From assembly GCA_002069605.1 (NCBI GenBank), contig MWBQ01000208.1, forward strand, positions 1-38,662: a stretch of 38,662 bases of DNA, written 5' to 3'. Below the pieces are notes generated by a model. That model was given only the letters and a program-made list of their open reading frames with translations, did not search any database and was not told where the DNA came from. The stretch is from Candidatus Atribacteria bacterium ADurb.Bin276. Its GTDB lineage: Bacteria; Atribacterota; Atribacteria; Atribacterales; Atribacteraceae. This document shows, one piece after another, positions 1 through 7,576 of this stretch. The position numbers were made by a program, and so were the translations under genes. The number at the start of each line of letters is the position of its first letter. Position 1 is the first letter of the stretch.

Positions 1-19
1 GAAAGGGTAGAACCAGAGT

Positions 20-1045
20 ATGAATTTTTCACGCTTTCTCGCTCGACGCTTGGGATATTCAATATTTGTTCTCATCGGATTATCGATTGTAGTCTTTATC
101 ATAGCTCGAATGGTGCCAGGAGACCCTGCCCGGGCAGCCCTCGGACCTCGAGCTTCTCAGGAGGCAGTTGATAAACTACGAGAAAAGCTTCATCTTGATG
201 AATCTTTGGTTGTTCAATATGCCTTTTGGATTAAGTCAGTTTTTCAGGGTGACTTGGGTGAATCCTTACTCACTCGACGTCAAGTTATCGAAGATATAAA
301 AGAATTTTTACCCGCCACCCTTGAGTTGGCACTTTTCTCCGGTTTATTTATGGCTTTTTTTGGAATCCTCTTAGGAATACTATCGGCTCGACACAGTAAT
401 ACCTGGGTTGATAATCTGATAAGAGTTTTCGCTTATATTGGTATAGCAACTCCAGCATTCGTTGTTGCCATTATTCTATTACTAGTCTTTGGCATGTATT
501 ACCAGGTATTTCCAACCATCGGTAGGTTAAGCCAGTGGGTTGATGCCCCAACCAAAATTACCGGGCTAATAACCATTGACAGTTTGCTCACCGGAAATCT
601 AACTGCCTTTTTAGATGCTTTAAAACATCTAATGCTTCCCGCGTTTAGCCTTGCTTTAGGAGGAATGTTTCAAGAAGCTCGTATCACCCGTTCCAGCATG
701 TTGGAAAACTCAAAAAAAGACTATGTCTCAGCTGCTCGGTCCTATGGTATCCCGGAGCGAACGGTAATCTTTAAATACCTTTTCAAGCCTTCCATTATCC
801 CAACCGTCTCTATCCTTGGTTTAGATTTTGCATCTTTAATGGGAAATGCTTTTTTAGTCGAACTTCTGTTTAACTGGCCGGGTATTTCCCGTTACGGAAT
901 TAATGTCATGCTTCGCAAAGATGTTGATGCCATAATCGCGGTAATTATGGTCCTAGGAATTGTTTTTACTCTTATCAACATTATTGTCGATATCATTGTT
1001 GCCTATCTCGATCCACGAATCCGATTAGTTGAAAGAGGAGATTAA
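20..1045 (+). CDS. dppB: Peptide/nickel ABC transporter permease, DppB type
   Basis: Inner-membrane permease of a di/oligopeptide ABC importer; it pairs with the product of the next gene to form the channel. The 341-residue length is normal for DppB/OppB. The N-terminus has the family pattern: a first membrane helix followed by RMVPGDPARAALGP. Further hydrophobic helices follow, and the cytoplasmic EAA loop that contacts the ATPases is at about residues 218-260 (EARITRSSML ... YGIPERTVIFKYLFKPS). ATG at 20 has a purine-rich stretch (GAAAGGG) 12-18 nt upstream. It is the first gene of dppBCDF, 5 nt before dppC. The usual binding protein gene dppA is not in the window and may lie upstream. Substrate cannot be told from sequence; dipeptides, oligopeptides, nickel or oligosaccharides are possible. 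Confidence 0.93.
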   Translation: MNFSRFLARRLGYSIFVLIGLSIVVFIIARMVPGDPARAALGPRASQEAVDKLREKLHLDESLVVQYAFWIKSVFQGDLGESLLTRRQVIEDIKEFLPATLELALFSGLFMAFFGILLGILSARHSNTWVDNLIRVFAYIGIATPAFVVAIILLLVFGMYYQVFPTIGRLSQWVDAPTKITGLITIDSLLTGNLTAFLDALKHLMLPAFSLALGGMFQEARITRSSMLENSKKDYVSAARSYGIPERTVIFKYLFKPSIIPTVSILGLDFASLMGNAFLVELLFNWPGISRYGINVMLRKDVDAIIAVIMVLGIVFTLINIIVDIIVAYLDPRIRLVERGD

Positions 1046-1050
1046 TTGCA

Positions 1051-1926
1051 ATGAATCTATCCCCAAAAAAATCCAAAAGAACCAAAAGCGGTAAAGCTTG
1101 GTATAAATTCTCTCGGAATCCTCTCTCGGTTGTGGGTTTAGTAATTGTCCTTTTTGTGATTTTTAGCGCTTTGCTTGCTCCTTGGGTTACTCCCTATCCT
1201 GCTCATTCCGGAAAATACGTAAATTATGGGGAAGCCAATTTTTCTCCATCGATACAACATCTATTTGGTACAGATGTTTTTGGCCGTGATGTGTTCACCC
1301 GAACCATCTATGCTTTTCGCTCATCATTAATTATGGGAATTGTTGTTCTCGCAATCGTTGTCCCAATTGGAGTTACCCTTGGTCTTTTAGCTGGTTATTT
1401 CAAAGAAACCTGGATAGATGTCTTGATCATGAGAATAACCGATATCTTTCTTTCGGTGCCTCCTCTAATACTCGCCTTGGCTATTACTTCAGTTCTTAAA
1501 CCCAATTTAACCAATGCTATGTTAGCCGTTTCAGTAATGTGGTGGCCGTGGTATACCCGGTTGGTTTATGGGATGGCTACCTCTTTACGGAATGAATATT
1601 TCGTTCAATCAGCAGAGCTATTGGGGGCGAGTAAGTTTCACGTCCTTTTTAAAGAAATACTCCCCAATTGTCTATCAACCATTTTGACCAAAATGACCCT
1701 TGATATGGGTTGGGTTATCCTTATCGGAGCATCACTTTCTTTTGTTGGATTAGGAGAGCAAGCTCCTAAGGCAGCCCTGGGATCCATGGTTGCTGATGGA
1801 GCAAAATATCTTCCTGAATATTGGTGGATCTCGGTATTCCCGGGTTTAGCTATCATGCTGATTGTTTTAGGATTCAACCTCCTTGGTGACGGCATCAGCG
1901 ATTTATTTTCAATGGAGGAAGCCTAA
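1051..1926 (+). CDS. dppC: Peptide/nickel ABC transporter permease, DppC type
   Basis: Second permease of the peptide ABC importer, 291 residues, as expected for DppC/OppC. The N-terminal region up to about residue 80 carries the OppC_N helix and the conserved HLFGTDVFGRDVFTRTIY motif. The EAA loop is around residues 175-205 (ATSLRNEYFVQSAELLGASK, then EILPN). The ATG has an AGAGGAG ribosome site at 1033-1040. It lies 5 nt after dppB and 2 nt before dppD, so the four genes are almost certainly co-transcribed. No abnormality seen. Confidence 0.93.
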   Translation: MNLSPKKSKRTKSGKAWYKFSRNPLSVVGLVIVLFVIFSALLAPWVTPYPAHSGKYVNYGEANFSPSIQHLFGTDVFGRDVFTRTIYAFRSSLIMGIVVLAIVVPIGVTLGLLAGYFKETWIDVLIMRITDIFLSVPPLILALAITSVLKPNLTNAMLAVSVMWWPWYTRLVYGMATSLRNEYFVQSAELLGASKFHVLFKEILPNCLSTILTKMTLDMGWVILIGASLSFVGLGEQAPKAALGSMVADGAKYLPEYWWISVFPGLAIMLIVLGFNLLGDGISDLFSMEEA

Positions 1927-1928
1927 AC

Positions 1929-2918
1929 ATGTCTCAACTTATTCTTGACATCAAAAATCTAACCGTTAACTTTCGTGTTTATGGTGGGTATTTAAAAGTA
2001 TTAAATGAAGTTAATTTCTCGGTTGTACAAGGAGAAAAAGTAGGTCTCGTCGGTGAAACCGGCTGTGGAAAAACTACCACCATGAAAACCGTCATGGGTA
2101 TTCTTCCTCAACCTCCAGGGAAAATAGCCCAAGGTGAAATTTTTTTCCAAGGAAAAAACGTTCTTACCATGAAGAAATCCGAGATTGAAAAAATGCGTCA
2201 AACTGGAATATCAATGATATTCCAAGATCCAACCGCCGCCCTCAATCCGGTTTTTACCATCGGACAACAGCTTTATGATGTGGTGCAACATTCCCAGTCA
2301 AGCGATGATGGCCAATCTCGCCTTTCTGCCCATGAAGTCTCGATACGAGCACTCCAGGACGTTTCTCTCCCTGATCCAAAACGCATATTAGACAATTATC
2401 CTTTGCAATTAAGTGGGGGCATGCGGCAACGAGTCTGCATTGCCCTTGCCATCGCCAGGGCCAAACAGTTACTCATAGCTGATGAGCCGGGAACCTCTTT
2501 AGATGTGACTATTCAAGATCAGATTTTAAGATTGCTCAATCAAATTGCCGCTGAAAAACAAATGGCGATCATTTTAATTTCTCATTCTCTGGGTGTGATT
2601 CGTGAATGGACCAATCGGGTTTATGTTATGTATGCCGGATCAATCGTTGAAGAATCAACAACTGAAGAGTTATTTTCCCATCCCCTCCATCCTTATACTC
2701 AAGCATTAATGGATTGTGTCCCCAAATTAACCGGCGGAGGAACCGCCGAGGGGATTCCCGGAAGAATTCCCGATTATTTTAATCCGCCTACTGGTTGTCG
2801 TTTTCATCCTCGTTGTCCTCATGCTTTTGCTTTGTGCTCTGAAAAAAAACCCGCCCTATATCATGTCAACGACACTCATCAGGTAGCATGTTATCTCTAC
2901 CAGGAGGTAAACCAGTGA
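1929..2918 (+). CDS. dppD: Peptide ABC transporter ATP-binding protein, DppD type
   Basis: Cytoplasmic ATPase subunit of the peptide importer, 329 residues. Visible motifs: Walker A GETGCGKTT (42-50), Q-loop IFQDPTAALNP, signature LSGGMRQR, Walker B LLIADEP followed by GTSLD, and switch histidine in LISHSLG. The C-terminus has the oligopeptide-transporter extension with cysteines in CRFHPRCPHAFALC and a later C, a pattern known in this family to hold an Fe-S cluster. The D-loop region reads DEPGTSLD rather than the usual DEPTTALD, a mild deviation. ATG with GGAGGA at 1914-1919. Its stop codon overlaps the GTG start of dppF. Confidence 0.93.
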   Translation: MSQLILDIKNLTVNFRVYGGYLKVLNEVNFSVVQGEKVGLVGETGCGKTTTMKTVMGILPQPPGKIAQGEIFFQGKNVLTMKKSEIEKMRQTGISMIFQDPTAALNPVFTIGQQLYDVVQHSQSSDDGQSRLSAHEVSIRALQDVSLPDPKRILDNYPLQLSGGMRQRVCIALAIARAKQLLIADEPGTSLDVTIQDQILRLLNQIAAEKQMAIILISHSLGVIREWTNRVYVMYAGSIVEESTTEELFSHPLHPYTQALMDCVPKLTGGGTAEGIPGRIPDYFNPPTGCRFHPRCPHAFALCSEKKPALYHVNDTHQVACYLYQEVNQ

Positions 2919-3877
2919 ACGCAGTACTTGAAGTAAAAAAACTTAAAAAATATTTCTCGACTTCCAAAGGAGTTGTAAAAGCAGTCAATGATGTCAGTTT
3001 TTCTATTACACCGGGTGAAACTCTCGGACTAGTTGGAGAATCGGGTTCGGGAAAGAGTACGGTTGCTTATACCGTTATGGGACTCTATCAACCAAGTGGT
3101 GGTCAGATTCTTTTCCAAGGGCAAGATGTTGCTATCTCTCACCACAAAAGAAAACGAATATTAAAAAAAGAACTACAAATCGTTTTCCAGGACCCGGGAT
3201 CTTCGCTTAATCCAAGACAAACCATAGAAAACATCTTAGCCCTGCCCATTCGTCTTCACGATAGGGATTATAAAAAAGGGATAGCTGAAAAAGTGCAAGA
3301 AATATTGTCCTTAGTAGAACTTCCCGTCGAGTATATGGAAAAATATCCTCGTTCTCTTGGGGGTGGTGAAAAACAGATGGTGGCTATTGCTAGGGCTCTT
3401 GCAACCAATCCTTCACTCATTGTTTTAGATGAACCAACCTCAGCTCTGGATGTATCAATTCAGGCAAAAATTATCCATAAACTCATTGAAATCCAACAAG
3501 AAAAAAACTTGGGATACCTATTCATTACCCATGATTTAAGCTTAATGAGAAATATTGCCCACCGTGTCGCTATCATGTACCTGGGTCGTATAGTTGAAAC
3601 AGCACCGGCTCAACAGTTTTTTGAAACTCCTTATCATCCTTATACCCGAATGCTGATATCCTCGATTCCGGTTGTCTCCTCAGAAGAAGAAAAATTAAAA
3701 CCAGGAAAAATCCCTTCAATGGGGGAAATCCCTAGTCCAGTAAATATACCCGCAGGTTGTGTATTTCATCCTCGTTGTGTTAATCGGATGCCGATTTGTG
3801 ATCAAGAGGAACCAATCGATTTTGAGATCAAACCAGGTCATTGGGTAAAATGCCATCTCTGGTCTCCTAATAAATAA
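2915..3877 (+). CDS. dppF: Peptide ABC transporter ATP-binding protein, DppF type
   Basis: Second ATPase of the peptide importer, 320 residues from the GTG at 2915. This start is preferred over the in-frame ATG at 2888 because AGGAGG lies at 2902-2907 and because GTGA overlaps the dppD stop, the usual sign of coupling. Walker A GESGSGKST (41-49), Q-loop VFQDPGSSLNP, Walker B IVLDEPTSALD and switch LFITHDLS are intact. The signature reads LGGGEKQ instead of LSGGQ/LSGGE, which is unusual but keeps the glycines. The C-terminal CVFHPRCVNRMPIC segment is the oligopeptide-family Fe-S extension. Last gene of dppBCDF; no convincing terminator follows. Confidence 0.93.
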   Translation: MNAVLEVKKLKKYFSTSKGVVKAVNDVSFSITPGETLGLVGESGSGKSTVAYTVMGLYQPSGGQILFQGQDVAISHHKRKRILKKELQIVFQDPGSSLNPRQTIENILALPIRLHDRDYKKGIAEKVQEILSLVELPVEYMEKYPRSLGGGEKQMVAIARALATNPSLIVLDEPTSALDVSIQAKIIHKLIEIQQEKNLGYLFITHDLSLMRNIAHRVAIMYLGRIVETAPAQQFFETPYHPYTRMLISSIPVVSSEEEKLKPGKIPSMGEIPSPVNIPAGCVFHPRCVNRMPICDQEEPIDFEIKPGHWVKCHLWSPNK

Positions 3878-3924
3878 TTGATTTCTAATCATAGAATCAT
3901 TGAAAAATTTTTTACTCATAACCC

Positions 3925-3952
3925 TTTAGATGGAACAACTCTACGGTATAAT
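3925..3952 (+). promoter_or_regulatory. Possible sigma-70-type promoter before the secreted-protein genes
   Basis: A perfect TATAAT at 3947-3952 lies about 30 nt before the ATG at 3983, with TTTAGA at 3925-3930 at 16-nt spacing as a weak -35. It would allow transcription of 3983-7552 separately from dppBCDF. Judged by eye only. Confidence 0.4.
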
Positions 3953-3982
3953 GATAAGAAGAAATATGAAGGAGTGAGTGCT

Positions 3983-5164
3983 ATGAAGATGGCTTCCGTT
4001 TTGTGTATAAGCATGTTGATACTGGCGCTTGTTTTTCCAGCCTATGGCCAAGACCAGGTAGCATCACCTTTAGTAAAAGACTTGGAAAATATGGAACGTA
4101 TACTTTATGGTGTTCCAGAAACTGGAAGTGTTTTAATCCGTACTGAAAACCTTGAGAGAGATTTAATTGGTGATACCCTGTCAGGAACTTTAATGGAAAG
4201 GCTCAATACTCTGAAAACCTTCATTTTAACCGGTACACCTGAAGAACCTTCATTAGATTTTAAACTCAAGTCAATTCGACTTTCTCTCAATACTGCCGAG
4301 CAGAAAACTGGAATTTTAACCGCTCAACTGGACGAATTTGAACAGCTCATATTTGGTGTTCCCAGCGCCGAACCTATCGGTGTCCGGGTTGATAAGCTTT
4401 ACCGAACCGTAGTAAATACTTCCTACACATCAAATTTCCAGGTTACCGTTCCTGTTTCTTCTTTAGTAAAAGTTAGTATTCAAACCAATTTAAATTCAGA
4501 AAAAAATAATGTTGGCGACCCAGTTCCTTATGTTTTAATCGAGGATTTTATTGTAAATGATATTCTCATAGCTCCAGCTGGCACCGAAGGAGAAGGCTGG
4601 ATCAGCAAAATCCGCCGCAAAGGAAATTTCGGAAGAGCTGGTATGATTCAAATTGATTTTGGGTCAATCACCAGTCTTGATGGTACCCCAATAGTTCTTA
4701 CTTTGGGAGATAAAGCTATTCAAGAAAATAAAGCATTTGCTTATGCAGTTGGAACCAGTATTGTTGGCCTGGTCGCACTTGGTCCGATCGGAGCCGTAGC
4801 TGGATTTTTAATCAATGGGGAACCAGCCAAAGTTGAATCAGGTAGTGAGCTATTTGTGGAAACCACTCAGGAATTGGTTGTATCCGGCCCAATTGCTTCG
4901 TCAGTTTCATATCAAACCTATCAAGATCAAGGTTATACCACAACCGAAATTGACACTTACCAACCCTCCTATAATCAAGATCAAAATATCCCGGAGGTAG
5001 AAATTGAAGTTAAGCCAGTTGAGACTTGGGATACTGAAGAAGATATCGAAGAAACAGTTGATGTCACCAGCATTGCCACGCCGATTCCAATTCAACAATC
5101 CAAACCATCACCTACATCGGGTATTGATATCGAAATTAAACCCTACCAGGAAGGAGATTTTTAA
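3983..5164 (+). CDS. Secreted protein with four short repeats, unknown function
   Basis: No function recognised. ATG at 3983 is chosen because GGAG lies at 3971-3974 and the protein then begins with a clear signal peptide (residues 1-23, ending VFPAYGQ), giving 393 residues. Residues 34-145 contain short repeats of the form x-hydrophobic-E-x-x-hydrophobic-hydrophobic-G followed eight or so residues later by an R or K: NMERILYGVP (36-45), NLERDLIGDT (56-65), TLKTFILTGTP (76-86) and EFEQLIFGVP (118-127). The first three are spaced 20 residues apart. A beta-rich middle domain (150-280) ends in a glycine/alanine-rich hydrophobic stretch near 285-310 (AYAVGTSIVGLVALGPIGAV). The C-terminus is acidic and low-complexity. 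Probably exported, periplasmic or surface attached. It is the first of three close-set envelope genes, 4 nt before the next. Confidence 0.8.
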   Translation: MKMASVLCISMLILALVFPAYGQDQVASPLVKDLENMERILYGVPETGSVLIRTENLERDLIGDTLSGTLMERLNTLKTFILTGTPEEPSLDFKLKSIRLSLNTAEQKTGILTAQLDEFEQLIFGVPSAEPIGVRVDKLYRTVVNTSYTSNFQVTVPVSSLVKVSIQTNLNSEKNNVGDPVPYVLIEDFIVNDILIAPAGTEGEGWISKIRRKGNFGRAGMIQIDFGSITSLDGTPIVLTLGDKAIQENKAFAYAVGTSIVGLVALGPIGAVAGFLINGEPAKVESGSELFVETTQELVVSGPIASSVSYQTYQDQGYTTTEIDTYQPSYNQDQNIPEVEIEVKPVETWDTEEDIEETVDVTSIATPIPIQQSKPSPTSGIDIEIKPYQEGDF

Positions 5165-5168
5165 AAAT

Positions 5169-5951
5169 ATGAATAAAAAAACCCTCATCCTTTTGTTCCT
5201 AATTCCTTGTATTGTTGTTTTATTTATTAGCTTTACATCCTTAGCAAAAACCGATGCCGACAAAATTTATTCTCAAACCCAAAAAAAATGGACCCAAAGT
5301 CAAACCGTTGGGGATGCTTTCTCGGTAAAAGCTGTATTTTGGAATCCAGAATTGGTGCAGGCCTGGGTCGCCAAATACGGAGCTGAAAATCTTCTTTCTT
5401 TGGAAGAGCAAACTGCTTATCATCGTGACTTCATACAAAGAGAGCGTTTTCAACGATATTTAGTTTTTGATGTAACCATTGAAAAACTCACGGGACCCGC
5501 TCTTTTCCCTTTGAATTTTACTAAAAACACTTATTTAACCGACGATCAAGGCAATAAGTATTACCTACTTGAGTTCCCTCGTGAATTTGATGATAAAATT
5601 TTTGACAAAGTATCAGGAAAAATGTATTTCAGTCGAATCGGGAAGAATGATCAACCAATAGTTAGCCCAGATACCAAAAAAATTACTCTTCATTTTTCTC
5701 ATTTGTCAATCGAACCTTCTTATGTCGCTCAAAATGTCGAACTCATTTGGAAAGATCCTTATATTCCTCCTGATTACACCCAAGTAAGTTGGCAACCAGA
5801 ACTTGAAGAAGAAATCCTCCGTTTGCAAGAAAGAATTATTCTGCTGGAAGCAGAAAAAAAAGAGTTGATTGAAAATCAAAAACTGATTGAATCTGAAATT
5901 GAAAATGTAAAAAATAAAATCGAGGAGCTGCAAGCAAACCTAAAGCAATGA
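5169..5951 (+). CDS. Secreted protein with C-terminal coiled coil, unknown function
   Basis: No family recognised. ATG at 5169 follows AAGGAG at 5151-5156 and starts a typical signal sequence (MNKKTLILLFLIPCIVVLF, cleavage probably near SLAKT), giving 260 residues. A longer reading frame extends upstream to 5004 but overlaps the preceding gene and lacks a signal, so it was not used. Residues 30-205 form a mixed beta domain; residues 213-260 are a strongly predicted coiled coil with heptad leucines (ILRLQERIILLEAEKKELIE and on). Its stop overlaps the start of the LptD-like gene (ATGA at 5948-5951), so the two are probably translated together. A periplasmic partner of the barrel protein is a reasonable but unproven guess. 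Confidence 0.8.
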   Translation: MNKKTLILLFLIPCIVVLFISFTSLAKTDADKIYSQTQKKWTQSQTVGDAFSVKAVFWNPELVQAWVAKYGAENLLSLEEQTAYHRDFIQRERFQRYLVFDVTIEKLTGPALFPLNFTKNTYLTDDQGNKYYLLEFPREFDDKIFDKVSGKMYFSRIGKNDQPIVSPDTKKITLHFSHLSIEPSYVAQNVELIWKDPYIPPDYTQVSWQPELEEEILRLQERIILLEAEKKELIENQKLIESEIENVKNKIEELQANLKQ

Positions 5952-7552
5952 ACCAACTTCATCTCTTTTTTATAAAAGCGATGAAAAAACCAGTATTGGT
6001 CGCTTTTTTTCTATTATTAACTATTCCTTTAACGACAAGCATCGGAGCAAAAGAAGGCATTCGAATTAATGCCGATACTCTCCTTTATGACGATGCCGGT
6101 TCGCAGGTTGAAGCCATCGGAAATGTCCACCTATCCTGGAAGGATATTTCTTTTGCAACCAATCAGCTGCTTTTTCGGTTTGATACATCTGAAGCCTTTA
6201 TTCCAGGCTTTATAAAGGCTCGCTTTGGTAATTATCAAATTAGTGCAGAAAAAATGTACTACAACTTTCAAACCAGAAATGGTTGGTTTGAAAGCGCAGA
6301 ATTGGTATATGAATTAAGCGAAGGAGGAAATCTTTACTTTCGAGGTTCGAAGATCGAGTATCAAAAAGGAAAATGGACCGGTACCGACCTATTGGTTACC
6401 GGATGTCCACATTCACCTCCCTTATACAGCGTTCGTGCTAAGGAAGTTTTAATCTATCCACAGGATCGGATATTAATCAGCGGATTAGGGTTTTTCATCA
6501 AAGAAAAAAGAATTATTCAACTACCTGCCTATTCCCGGCTCCTCAACAATCATGGTTCTAATTTTATACCGAGCTTGGGTTACCAAAGAAAAAAGGGGCT
6601 CTTTGTTGAAGGCAACTATGAATATCTTTTCTCGGAAAACTTGTTATTTCAGGCTAATCTATACTATTCCACCTTACAAAGCAGTCGAATAAGTAGTGAC
6701 ATAACCCTTCAGTATCCCTATGTTGAAGCACGGATATTTATTGATCTTTGGCAAAATGAAGAGTCTACCATGGGGGGTTATGCTCATTATCAAAAAAATG
6801 GATTATCTCTCTGGATGTTAGGTATTGAAAACGAAAGGTTTAACGATGAAGTCATCAGTCGTTTACCCCAATTCATCGCTTCTTACCGTACTGAATCTGA
6901 AAATGGATTTTTTATTGAAGCGAATTTAAGTTATGGAAAATTTTCCCAGGGTGATATGAGTACTTGGCGAAACGATGTTTATTTAAGCGCAGGATTGGAA
7001 AAAAAGAGCTACGGGGGAGAAATTTTCTATCAAAACATTAACCTTTCCGTTCTTGATGATGCAACTGTTTGGGGAGGAAAGGTCTGGGCGGAAAAAGAAT
7101 TTTCTTCTCATTTTAGCGCAGGAATATTTTATGAATATACTCAAGTAAATGGAGAAACCTATTTTTTCTTTGATCCCAAAGATACTAATATTTTCGGTTT
7201 GGAGTTGGTTTATGGTAATCTTGACCAAACTTATCTTCGACTTCGAGGCGAGTATGATCTTAATATTGGAGGCCTTGGTGATATTATTGCCGGTATCGGA
7301 TTAGGAAGTAAAGAGTTTTCTGTAGGCATGGAGACTATTTACTCCTTTCCCGATCAAAACTGGGAAGAGCGTCGTTATTATATTCGAAAACAGTTAGAAG
7401 AATGTATCGATATTGAAGCTTCTTATTGGGAATCTGACCAAACCTTTTTTGTAAGTGTTAATCTGGCTGGACTTGATCAGAAAAAACACATCGAGAGCTT
7501 ATTTGATGAGCAAGAAGAATACGACCTTTTTAATCTGAATCGTGAAAACTAA
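5948..7552 (+). CDS. lptD: LptD/OstA-type outer-membrane LPS assembly protein (short form)
   Basis: Probable outer-membrane barrel that inserts lipopolysaccharide, or a close relative. After a signal sequence (about residues 12-34) comes an OstA/LptA-like beta-jellyroll domain (38-150: GIRINADTLLYDDAGSQVEA, GNVHLSW), then the LptD-like VTGCPHSPPLYSVRAKEV segment (150-168), then many aromatic-ending beta strands to a terminal strand (FFVSVNLAGL). The protein has exactly two cysteines, C153 at the end of the N-domain and C486 in the last strands. These sit where LptD proteins join the two domains by disulfide. It is 534 residues, shorter than E. coli LptD (about 780). Start: ATG 5948 overlaps the previous stop; ATG 5981 (MKKPVLV) gives a more compact signal peptide and is an alternative. 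The gene symbol is a family assignment, not proof of LPS export. Confidence 0.75.
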   Translation: MNQLHLFFIKAMKKPVLVAFFLLLTIPLTTSIGAKEGIRINADTLLYDDAGSQVEAIGNVHLSWKDISFATNQLLFRFDTSEAFIPGFIKARFGNYQISAEKMYYNFQTRNGWFESAELVYELSEGGNLYFRGSKIEYQKGKWTGTDLLVTGCPHSPPLYSVRAKEVLIYPQDRILISGLGFFIKEKRIIQLPAYSRLLNNHGSNFIPSLGYQRKKGLFVEGNYEYLFSENLLFQANLYYSTLQSSRISSDITLQYPYVEARIFIDLWQNEESTMGGYAHYQKNGLSLWMLGIENERFNDEVISRLPQFIASYRTESENGFFIEANLSYGKFSQGDMSTWRNDVYLSAGLEKKSYGGEIFYQNINLSVLDDATVWGGKVWAEKEFSSHFSAGIFYEYTQVNGETYFFFDPKDTNIFGLELVYGNLDQTYLRLRGEYDLNIGGLGDIIAGIGLGSKEFSVGMETIYSFPDQNWEERRYYIRKQLEECIDIEASYWESDQTFFVSVNLAGLDQKKHIESLFDEQEEYDLFNLNREN

Positions 7553-7576
7553 TAAATGATAAAACAAGATTAATAA

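Noticed and set aside
3881-3925. Possible terminator after dppF (GATTTC ... GAATC, then a T-rich run)
   Set aside because: Only five pairs with a bulge, and the T-run is displaced; too weak to call.
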